A stretch of 64,000 nucleotides of DNA, taken from positions 248,001-312,000 of the forward strand of contig JADJVL010000003.1 of the NCBI GenBank assembly GCA_016710635.1, given 5' to 3'. Below are positions 6,996 through 14,204 of the stretch, in pieces. The translations under genes and the position numbers were made by a program. This DNA comes from Holophagaceae bacterium (GTDB taxonomy: Bacteria; Acidobacteriota; Holophagae; Holophagales; Holophagaceae). Position 1 is the stretch's first letter. Each line of letters begins with the position of its first letter. The notes under the pieces were generated by a model. The model was not told the DNA's origin, ran no database searches, and saw only the letters and a list, made by a program, of their open reading frames with translations.

Positions 6996-7919
6996 ATGAA
7001 CGAGCAGCCCCTGCCTTCGCTGAGCAGCCTCGACCGGACCATTGACGAGCAGGGGTGCTGGTCCTGCACCCATGTGGATGCGGAAGGCCGCCCGGCTCCC
7101 GCCACCGAGCTGTGCGTCGGGCGGACCACCCCGTGGGGGCCGCCGGATCTGGTCACGTCCACCCCGCGCCGGCACCTGCGCTGTCCGGACTGCGGGACCA
7201 CCTGGAGGGTCTGGGTCCCCCAGAAGGTGGCGCGGCCGTCCATCGAGTGGCCCTTGTCCAAGTCGAAGGTCCGCCGGGCTCCCCGGCTTGAGATCGATCA
7301 GGTCATCGAGCGGGTCGCTAAGCAGGTTCCAAATGTCCGTGTGGACCAGGAGCAGGGCACCCATCCCGGGGATGATGACGGCCTCTGGCGCTTCTACCTC
7401 GCCAAGCCTGGTCCCGACATCCAGATTGAATCCAGCACCGGGGCCTGCCCCTTCCTCATCGAAACCTCCTTCGACGAGTCCAGCGCGGAGGCCCTCAAGG
7501 GATCCTTCATCGAGGAAACCGCGGCCCTCGTCGTGACCTTCCTGAAGGCCGCCGCCGAAGGACGGACGGTCCGGCTGGTGGGCGAGAAGTACTGGAAGGA
7601 AAGCCCGCCCATCCGCCACGTCGAACCGCCCCAGGACTGGTCCGAGTTCGACCGGCGCAAGGCGCAGGCGGCATGGGGTCTGCCCATCACCATCGCGGCG
7701 GGCCTGACCTTTGTCGTGTCCCTGGGAACGGGCTTCTACTGGACCGTCCCCGTGGCCGTGGCCCTGTTCTTCCTCGCGGGATGGCTCCATCACCGCCTGC
7801 AGGCCTGGCCCTGTCCCCGTTGCGGAAAGCCCTTCGCCCTGAGCTACTTTCCCGTCGGAAGCGACCTCTGGACGTTGTTGACGGCGGAAAAGTGCCAGGC
7901 CTGCGGGTTGAAACGATAA
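6996..7919 (+). CDS. Membrane protein with zinc-ribbon ends, unknown
   Basis: 307 aa. The N-terminal part has C-x-x-C pairs GCWSC and RCPDC; the middle (about 90-210) is a soluble domain with no family I recognise; two membrane helices lie at about 227-266 (ITIAAGLTFVVSLGTGFYW; VPVAVALFFLAGWL); the tail has CPRC and CQAC, a second zinc ribbon. The Zn-ribbon/TM/Zn-ribbon layout suggests a cytoplasmic assembly or sensor role. ATG at 6996 directly follows the DUF1330 gene. Confidence 0.6.
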   Translation: MNEQPLPSLSSLDRTIDEQGCWSCTHVDAEGRPAPATELCVGRTTPWGPPDLVTSTPRRHLRCPDCGTTWRVWVPQKVARPSIEWPLSKSKVRRAPRLEIDQVIERVAKQVPNVRVDQEQGTHPGDDDGLWRFYLAKPGPDIQIESSTGACPFLIETSFDESSAEALKGSFIEETAALVVTFLKAAAEGRTVRLVGEKYWKESPPIRHVEPPQDWSEFDRRKAQAAWGLPITIAAGLTFVVSLGTGFYWTVPVAVALFFLAGWLHHRLQAWPCPRCGKPFALSYFPVGSDLWTLLTAEKCQACGLKR

Positions 7920-8385
7920 CGGCCCGGCCCGTGAATTACTCGACGGCCCGGTCATGGCGTTTCCGAGATTCAGAATTCCGGTGGAGATGATGCTGGATCA
8001 ATGTCCTGCCCCGGCAGCCTGGCGTCGATCCTGGGACATCCCAAAGGTGTGGGTTCGGGAAGTACATCCAGGATTCAGACGCCTTCCAGAATCGAGACAG
8101 GACGGTGCGGTCATCCTTCATAGCGAGGCATTGCCATATTGAAGGCCAGAGTTTCCAAATGATCTTTATAAGCATCTAATCGAAAGCGTTGAGCGAGCAG
8201 CAGCAATAGTGAAATTGGCACGGTCCTTCCTCACTTCCTGGGACCACCTCACCAAGCTAGGCCATGCGATCAGTTGGACGGAAGCCTCCCGATGGCCTTC
8301 GACGACCCCGCCTTGGCCATGGCATGACCCGCAAGACTCCGTTCCGATCCCCTCCACCCTCACTGCCAACCATAGCGAGACCACG
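7920..8385. other. Long gap, no gene recognised
   Basis: 466 bases. Short open frames exist on both strands (for example 7954-8142 + and 7936-8175 -), but they lack ribosome sites and any recognisable sequence. Composition becomes less GC-rich from about 8100. The region presumably holds the promoter of the hydrolase at 8386. Confidence 0.4.
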
Positions 8386-9555
8386 ATGATGAAACTCCCC
8401 CACCTCCTCCGGTCGATCCTTGGCGCAGCGATCTGCTTTACTCTCGCGGCTTCCCCTGAGCGCGCAACGCCACTTCGAGTGAGCTATTCCCTGAAGCGGG
8501 ATCCCACCCATTTCATCGAGGGTACTCCCCAGTTCGTCGAGGGCGGGAAGTCCATGGACGCACGCGAGCTAAAGAAGGAGATCACCGAGGCACGCCAACA
8601 GCACCCCGACCGGCCCTGGATCATCTTCATCCATGGATTCAACTCAACAAATCAGGAGTCCATGGCCAAGCTCACCGCCTTGAAAGGCCCTTTTGCCGAC
8701 GCCAACCTCCTGCTGCTTGAATGGCCTTCTGGCGACCTTCGCGGACTCGGCGTCGAGGTAGCCAAACCCCTGATCGCAAGTTGGTCCTTTGAAGGCGGTG
8801 GCGCCGCCGTCGCAGAGGCCCGAGATTACGTACAAGCCTGTATGAGCCGGGCAAAGCAGGCAGCCCTTCTCTTCGAGGGGCCCTTGGCTGACCTGCTGGA
8901 CTCAATGGGTCCTAGAATCGCCCTGGGCGCACACTCCATGGGGGCCGAAGTCTATAGCCACCTGATAAGAAAAGGCTTCAACCGCAAATTCCAAACCGTG
9001 GTGCTGCTTGCCCCCTGCACCAATGCCCCCGACTTTGAGGCGGCCTTCGGTTCCCTTCCCACCGAGGGCCGATCCCTCCTGACCGTCTTTTGCTCCAGCA
9101 CCGATAAAGTCCTGGGAAGCGCTCATCTGGCGTTCGTGAAACAGGAACCAAAATGGATGGACGAACGGGTACTGGGCTCATGCTGGAGGTCACGCGCCAA
9201 CTACGAGTACGACCTCATCAACATCACGTGTGTCTATGATGTGGAGCCAAGTTTTTTAGCCCACTGGCCCGACGACAATGCGAAACCCTTTTATGAGGAT
9301 TTCGAAAGGGCGCTGGAGGGAAAGCCTGTTTACCTCTCCTCGACACATGTCCCCGTCAGTTTCATGTATCAGACCTTTTCGCGCCGCGCCGGTGGCATCG
9401 AAGACAGTCATTGGCGCTTGAGGAACTTGATGTTGAACCTGGTTTCGGGGACCGGCCCGCTCTGTGGCAAACTGCCTGTCCACTGGTACAACTGGCATGA
9501 TGCCCAACTAAGGGACCCTGCCATCTACCTTAAATATAAATCTGCGAGGCCTTAA
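8386..9555 (+). CDS. Secreted alpha/beta hydrolase (DUF900-like)
   Basis: 389 aa. The start ATGATG at 8386/8389 gives MMKLPHLLRSILGAAICFTL, a signal peptide; upstream in-frame codons do not look coding. The fold is shown by the oxyanion block PWIIFIHGFNSTN and the nucleophile elbow LGAHSMGAEV (G-x-x-S-M-G, with Ser just after His). A DDNAKPFYEDFERAL stretch and a later histidine could complete the triad. This matches the DUF900/lipase-like group. Codon use is less GC-rich than its neighbours, and the gene stands alone between gaps, so acquisition is possible. Substrate unknown. Confidence 0.7.
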   Translation: MMKLPHLLRSILGAAICFTLAASPERATPLRVSYSLKRDPTHFIEGTPQFVEGGKSMDARELKKEITEARQQHPDRPWIIFIHGFNSTNQESMAKLTALKGPFADANLLLLEWPSGDLRGLGVEVAKPLIASWSFEGGGAAVAEARDYVQACMSRAKQAALLFEGPLADLLDSMGPRIALGAHSMGAEVYSHLIRKGFNRKFQTVVLLAPCTNAPDFEAAFGSLPTEGRSLLTVFCSSTDKVLGSAHLAFVKQEPKWMDERVLGSCWRSRANYEYDLINITCVYDVEPSFLAHWPDDNAKPFYEDFERALEGKPVYLSSTHVPVSFMYQTFSRRAGGIEDSHWRLRNLMLNLVSGTGPLCGKLPVHWYNWHDAQLRDPAIYLKYKSARP

Positions 9556-9609
9556 TCCTTCTGGTTTTCGTTGTTTTGTTAGTATCGAAGTCCCGACCGG
9601 TCTGTTGGA

Positions 9610-9637
9610 GAAGAAGAGAGATAAAATCTCCTTCTTT
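9610..9637 (+). terminator. Stem-loop between hydrolase and DUF1569 gene
   Basis: GAAGAA(g)AGAGAT and ATCTCCTTCTT pair over about 12 bp with one bulged A around an AAA loop, followed by TT. It sits 54 bases after the hydrolase stop and only 12 before the ATG at 9650. It could terminate the hydrolase message or attenuate the next gene. Confidence 0.35.
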
Positions 9638-9649
9638 TCGGACCACCCC

Positions 9650-10099
9650 ATGCCAACCCTCTTCAACCCCGCCGACCGCGAAGCCCTCCTCGCCCGCCTG
9701 GACCGCCTCGAGCCCGCCTCGCCGCGGCAGTGGGGCACCATGACCCCCGCCCAGGCCATGGCCCATTGCGCCACGCCGCTGGAATGCGCGACGGGGCTGC
9801 GGCCCATGCGGCAGCGGCTCATCGGCAAGCTGCTGGCGTGGCTGGTGAAGGGCGCCGTCCTCGGCGACCGGCCCTTCAAGCACAATTCACCCACGGACAA
9901 GGACTTCGTCGTGGAGGACGACCGGGACCTGGACGCGGAGCGCACCCGCGTGAAGGAACTCGTGGCCCGCTTCGCCGAGCGCGGCCCCGACCTGGCCGCC
10001 CAGGCCGAACACGCCTTCTTCGGCAAGCTAGATGGCGAGCAGTGGGGCACCCTGGCGGCCAAACACCTGGATCACCACCTGCGGCAGTTCGGGGTGTAG
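9650..10099 (+). CDS. DUF1569 (DinB-like) protein
   Basis: 149 aa. The family pattern is clear: TPAQAMAHCATPLECATG near residues 25-45, HNSPTDKDFVVEDDRDLDAE in the middle, and the closing KHLDHHLRQFGV with metal-type histidines. DUF1569 proteins resemble the DinB four-helix fold and often bind a metal; the reaction is unknown. ATG at 9650 was chosen over an in-frame TTG at 9605 because the family begins here. Confidence 0.8.
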   Translation: MPTLFNPADREALLARLDRLEPASPRQWGTMTPAQAMAHCATPLECATGLRPMRQRLIGKLLAWLVKGAVLGDRPFKHNSPTDKDFVVEDDRDLDAERTRVKELVARFAERGPDLAAQAEHAFFGKLDGEQWGTLAAKHLDHHLRQFGV

Positions 10100-10115
10100 C
10101 CATGACCATCCGCCC

Positions 10116-10502
10116 ATGACCATCCGAATCGTCCGCCTCGGCAGCCCGCGCGCGCGGGGCGAAGGCCTGCGCATCGGCACCGTGCGCCGCCCGCCCCGGG
10201 GCGTGCCCAAGGCCGAGTTCGCCGCCTGGGACTACTACGATGTTTGGTTCCCCACCCTCGCCCCGAGCGCCGAACTGCTGAAGGTCGCCCACGCCGCCGA
10301 GACTCCGGAGGCCTGGACCGCCTTCCTCAAGAAGTACCGCGCCGAGATGGCCGCCCCCGAAGCCGTCCACGCCGTGGACCTGCTGGCCGCCCTTTCCCAC
10401 ACCACCAACCTGTCGGTCGGCTGCTACTGCGAGGACGAGGCCCACTGCCACCGCTCCGTGCTGCGGGAACTGCTGCAGGCGAAGGGCGCGGCGATCAAGT
10501 GA
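10116..10502 (+). CDS. DUF488 family protein
   Basis: 128 aa. The end reads SVGCYCEDEAHCHRSVLREL, the Cys/His signature of DUF488, and the start IRIVRLGSPRARGEGLRIGT fits the family's YeaO-like branch. Start: the second of two ATGs lying in a 12-base direct repeat (CATGACCATCCG at 10101 and 10115); the first is out of frame. It follows the DUF1569 gene by 16 bases, so the two are probably one transcript. Function unknown. Confidence 0.8.
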   Translation: MTIRIVRLGSPRARGEGLRIGTVRRPPRGVPKAEFAAWDYYDVWFPTLAPSAELLKVAHAAETPEAWTAFLKKYRAEMAAPEAVHAVDLLAALSHTTNLSVGCYCEDEAHCHRSVLRELLQAKGAAIK

Positions 10503-10512
10503 CCGCCAGGCC

Positions 10513-11181
10513 TCACACCCCCGTCTGCTCCGCACCCCAAATCATTTTGTGCAGCTGCATCTGGAAGCGCACCGGCAGGCGGTCCTTCACGATGGCCTCC
10601 GCCAGCCAGGCCGGATCCAGCTTCCCGTGCACGGGGCTGAAGAGCACCTCGAAGCGGTCCCATACTTCGCGCTCGGCGCACCAGGCCTTCGACCACGCGT
10701 AGTCCGCCTCGTCCACCAGCACGAACTTCAGCTCGTCCTGGCCGGGCACCATGTGGTCCAGGTTCGTCTCCAGCCAGCGGTCGCCTTCGCCGCTGCCGGG
10801 GGTCTTGCGGTCCACGATCTTGATGACCTCCCGGGGCACGGTTGCCAGATCGTGGCTGCCGGCGGTCTCCAGGGCGACTTCGTACCCAAGGCCCAGGAGC
10901 CCTCGCAACAAATCCGGCGCGCCGGGGATGGCCAGGGGCTCGCCACCGGTGAGCTCGGCGAAGGGGGCGCCGGGGCCCTTGCGGGGCTCGCCGAGCATCG
11001 TCTGCACCGTGCCGAGGATCTCTCCGAGCTCCATGAACTGCCCATCGTAGAAGGCATATTCCGTATCGCAGTAGCCGCAGCGCAGGGGGCAGCCCGTGAG
11101 GCGCACGAAGGCGCAGGGACGGCCGGCGCGGGTGCCCTCGCCCTGAATCGAATGAAAGATTTCGTTGACCTTGAATTTCAT
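10513..11181 (-). CDS. queE: 7-carboxy-7-deazaguanine synthase (radical SAM)
   Basis: 222 aa. QueE converts 6-carboxy-tetrahydropterin to 7-carboxy-7-deazaguanine in queuosine/preQ1 synthesis, in the cytoplasm. The N-terminus MKFKVNEIFHSIQGEGTRAG is the QueE hallmark. The cluster motif CPLRCGYCD gives the CxxxCxxC cysteines; ELTGGEPLA binds SAM. It ends close to the convergent DUF488 gene (10 bases). Divergent from the CocE-type gene, with 83 bases between. No other queuosine gene is in the window and I saw no preQ1 riboswitch upstream. Confidence 0.95.
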   Translation of the reverse strand: MKFKVNEIFHSIQGEGTRAGRPCAFVRLTGCPLRCGYCDTEYAFYDGQFMELGEILGTVQTMLGEPRKGPGAPFAELTGGEPLAIPGAPDLLRGLLGLGYEVALETAGSHDLATVPREVIKIVDRKTPGSGEGDRWLETNLDHMVPGQDELKFVLVDEADYAWSKAWCAEREVWDRFEVLFSPVHGKLDPAWLAEAIVKDRLPVRFQMQLHKMIWGAEQTGV

Positions 11182-11264
11182 AAACGCCGCTCTGCCGCCT
11201 CCGTAGGCATTCTAACCGTCCCACCCGCGGGCCCGCTGAGGGCCTGCCCCCTGCGAGGCCCCCG

Positions 11265-13451
11265 ATGCTCGGAACGATCCTTCCTTTCCTGGGGCTTGCC
11301 CTTGTCGCGCAGCAGGCGGCCCCGCCCGCCCAGGTGGCCCAGCCTGCCGCCACCGCCGCCGGCCTCTGGGGCGGCCTGGTGAAGCTCCCCGGGGACCGTT
11401 CCCTCAGCTTCACCGTGACCCTTACCGGCGGCCCCGGCGCCTGGGGCGGCACCTTCTCCGTGCCGGACCAGGGCATGAAGGACGCGCCGATTTCCGACAT
11501 CGTCGTGGAGGGGCGCAAGGTCAGCTTCAAGGTGCCGGCGGTGCCCGGAGGCCTGAGCGTGGAAGGCACCCTCTCCGCCGATGGCCGCACGATGGCGGGG
11601 CTCGCCAGCCAGGCCGGCAATCCCATGCCCTTCACCCTGGAAAAGGGCAAGGCCGTGGCCGCCCTGCCCAACCCCATCGCCGAGCGCTACACCAAGAAGG
11701 TCGTGATGATCCCCATGCGGGACGGCGTGAAGCTCTACACCGCCATCTACATCCCCAAGGACGCGTCGAAGCCCCGCCCCATCCTGCTGGAGCGCACCCC
11801 CTACAGCGCCGCCCCCTACGGCGCCGACCGCTTCCCCCGGAACCTGGGCCCCTCGCCCCTCTTCCTCGACCAGGGCTACATCGTCGCCTACCAGGACGTG
11901 CGGGGCCGCTGGATGAGCGAAGGGGACTTCGTGGACACCCGGCCCCACAACCCGAAAAAGGGTGCCGCCGACATCGACGAAAGCACCGACACCACCGACA
12001 CCATCGACTGGCTGGTGAAGAATGTGGAAGCCAACAACGGGAAGGTCGGCATGTGGGGCATCAGCTACCCCGGCCACTACGCCGCCCAGGCCCTCATGGA
12101 CGCCCATCCCGCCCTGAAGGCCGTCTCCCCTCAGGCCCCGATGATCGACCTCTGGGAAGGGGACGACAGCTACCACAACGGCGCCTTCCAGCTCGCCGCC
12201 AACTTCGGCTTCTTCACCTTCTTCCAGTCCACCCGGGAAAAGCCCGGCACCGACGGCCCCAAGCGCATCGACGTGGGCAGCCGGGACGGCTACCGCTGGT
12301 ACCTCAATGCCGGACCCGTGGGCGCCCTTGATTCGGTGCTGGGGGGCCGCGAGCCCATCTGGCGCCAGTACGTGGCCCACAACACCTACGACGCCTACTG
12401 GAAGGCCCGGGATCTGCGGCCCCACCTCAAGGGCGTGAAGCCCGCCGTGCTCACCGTCGGCGGCTGGTTCGACGCCGAGGACCTCTTCGGCGCCCTGGCC
12501 TGCTACAAGACCGTCGAGGCCCAGAACCCCGGCAGCGAGAACCGCCTGGTCATGGGCCCCTGGTCCCACGGCCAGTGGGCCAGCGGCGACGGCTCCCGCC
12601 TGGGCACCGCCACCTTCGGCGCCAAGACCTCCGCCTGGTACCAGAAGGAAGTCGAGCTGCGCTTCTTCAACCAGCACCTGAAGGACGAGGCCGGCCCGGC
12701 CCTTGCCGAAGCCACGGTCTTCGCCACCGGCGCCAACGAATGGAAGACCTTCGACGCCTGGCCCCCGAAGGCCGCCAAGGCCCGCAGCCTCTACCTCCAC
12801 GCCGATGGCCGGCTCGGCTTCGAGAAGCCCGCGGAGGCCGATGGCTTCAGCGAGTTCATCTCCGATCCCGCGAAGCCCGTGCCCTACACCCAGGAGATCA
12901 CCTTCGGCTACACCCGGGACTACATGACGGAGGACCAGCGCTTCGCGTCCGCCCGCCCGGACGTGCTGGTCTACCAGACCGCCGTGCTGACGGAGGACGT
13001 GACCCTGGCGGGTCCCGTGAAGCCCGTGCTCCACGTCAGCACCACCGGCACCGATGCGGACTGGATCGTGAAACTCGTGGACGTCTTCCCCGAGGACGCG
13101 AAGGATCCCGAGAACGCCCCCAAGGGCTGGCATGCCGGCGGCTATCAGATGCTGGTGCGGGGCGACGCCCTGCGCGGCAAGTTCCGGGACGACTTCTCGA
13201 ACCCGAAGCCCTATGTCCCCGGCGCGCCCACCCTCACGGCCTTCACCCTGCCGGACGTGTTCCACACCTTCCGGAAGGGCCACCGCATCATGGTTCAGGT
13301 CCAGTCCTCCTGGTTCCCGCTGGTGGACCGCAATCCCCAGGTCTTCCTGGACATCCCGAGCGCCAAGGCCTCGGACTTCGTGAAGGCCACCCACCGGGTC
13401 TACGCCACGCCGGCCCTGCCGTCGCGCCTGGACGTGCTGGAACTCAAATAG
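11265..13451 (+). CDS. CocE/NonD-type secreted hydrolase (X-Pro dipeptidyl-peptidase S15 family)
   Basis: 728 aa. Signal peptide at 1-16 (MLGTILPFLGLALVAQ). Residues ~20-135 form an extra N-terminal domain (GLWGGLVKLPGDRSLSFTV), then the S15 catalytic domain: VMIPMRDGVKLYTAIYIP, QDVRGRWMSEG, nucleophile in GMWGISYPGHYA, Asp in GGWFDAEDLFG and His in GPWSHGQW. The C-terminal jelly-roll follows (VTLAGPVKPVLHVSTTGTDA). Members cleave acyl esters, glutaryl-amides or peptides; the real substrate cannot be told. Stands alone; convergent to the SDR gene with 5 bases between. Confidence 0.9.
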   Translation: MLGTILPFLGLALVAQQAAPPAQVAQPAATAAGLWGGLVKLPGDRSLSFTVTLTGGPGAWGGTFSVPDQGMKDAPISDIVVEGRKVSFKVPAVPGGLSVEGTLSADGRTMAGLASQAGNPMPFTLEKGKAVAALPNPIAERYTKKVVMIPMRDGVKLYTAIYIPKDASKPRPILLERTPYSAAPYGADRFPRNLGPSPLFLDQGYIVAYQDVRGRWMSEGDFVDTRPHNPKKGAADIDESTDTTDTIDWLVKNVEANNGKVGMWGISYPGHYAAQALMDAHPALKAVSPQAPMIDLWEGDDSYHNGAFQLAANFGFFTFFQSTREKPGTDGPKRIDVGSRDGYRWYLNAGPVGALDSVLGGREPIWRQYVAHNTYDAYWKARDLRPHLKGVKPAVLTVGGWFDAEDLFGALACYKTVEAQNPGSENRLVMGPWSHGQWASGDGSRLGTATFGAKTSAWYQKEVELRFFNQHLKDEAGPALAEATVFATGANEWKTFDAWPPKAAKARSLYLHADGRLGFEKPAEADGFSEFISDPAKPVPYTQEITFGYTRDYMTEDQRFASARPDVLVYQTAVLTEDVTLAGPVKPVLHVSTTGTDADWIVKLVDVFPEDAKDPENAPKGWHAGGYQMLVRGDALRGKFRDDFSNPKPYVPGAPTLTAFTLPDVFHTFRKGHRIMVQVQSSWFPLVDRNPQVFLDIPSAKASDFVKATHRVYATPALPSRLDVLELK

Positions 13452-13456
13452 CCTCC

Positions 13457-14173
13457 TCAGAGGCCCAGATGCCAGCCCCCGTCCAGCGTCAGGACCTCCC
13501 CCGTCAGGTAGGGGGAGGCCGCGGCGTATTCCAGGGCCCTGGCCAGATCCTCCACGCTGCCCACCCGGCCCAGGGGCGTCGCCCGGGCCAGGGCGGCCTC
13601 GTCCTCCCCGGGCGCCACCAGGACCGTGCCCGGGGCGTGGCCGACGACCCGCAGGTCCGGGGCCAGGGCCTTGGCGAGCCCCGGCACCAGGGCCGCCAGG
13701 GCCGCCTTCGAGGCGGTGTAGGGCAGCCTGGATGGGAAGGGCCGGTGGATGGCGGCGTCCAGGAGGAACTGGAGGGAGCCGCCGGCCTCGAGGCGGGGCG
13801 CCAGGGCCTGGGCCGCCAGCATGGGGAAGCTCAGGTTGATCCGCCAGAGGCGCTCCAGGCCCGCGGCCTCCCAGACCCCGAAGGGCTGGACGGCGAAATC
13901 CCCCGCCACCACCACGGCGCTCGCGAACTTGGGGAGGCCCGGTCCCAAAGTGTCCAGGTCTGCCATCATCGTGGGACCAATTTCCGGTGCTTCCGCGTCC
14001 CAGCAGCATGTGCGGAGCCCCGTTGACAGCCCTTCCAGCCAGGCTTCCTCCCCCGCCCAGGGCCTGGCGCTCGTGAGCAGCAGGTTGTGGCGGGGCGCCA
14101 GGATCTCTGCCAGTCTCCGGCCCACCCGGCTCCGCCCGCCCACCAGCGCCCACCAATCCTTTTCGCCGTCCAT
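13457..14173 (-). CDS. Short-chain dehydrogenase/reductase
   Basis: 238 aa. Rossmann start WWALVGGRSRVGRRLAEILA with a GGRSRVG variant of TGxxxGxG, and the catalytic Y-x-x-x-K in PYTASKAALAAL. The end, GRVGSVEDLARALEYAAASP then TGEVLTLDGGWHLGL, is classical SDR. It resembles pteridine-reductase-like (FolM) members, which is only a guess at substrate. The start Met (14173) was chosen over an upstream in-frame one because the fold begins here. Confidence 0.85.
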   Translation of the reverse strand: MDGEKDWWALVGGRSRVGRRLAEILAPRHNLLLTSARPWAGEEAWLEGLSTGLRTCCWDAEAPEIGPTMMADLDTLGPGLPKFASAVVVAGDFAVQPFGVWEAAGLERLWRINLSFPMLAAQALAPRLEAGGSLQFLLDAAIHRPFPSRLPYTASKAALAALVPGLAKALAPDLRVVGHAPGTVLVAPGEDEAALARATPLGRVGSVEDLARALEYAAASPYLTGEVLTLDGGWHLGL

Positions 14174-14204
14174 CCGCAGCCTCACCGTTTCCCCAGGGTA
14201 GCCC

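Noticed and set aside
7936..8175. 79-codon minus-strand frame in the 7920-8385 gap
   Set aside because: No ribosome site, no recognisable motif and odd composition; I see no reason to call a gene.
11182..11264. preQ1 riboswitch in front of queE
   Set aside because: The 83-base divergent region shows no preQ1-type pseudoknot pattern that I can recognise.
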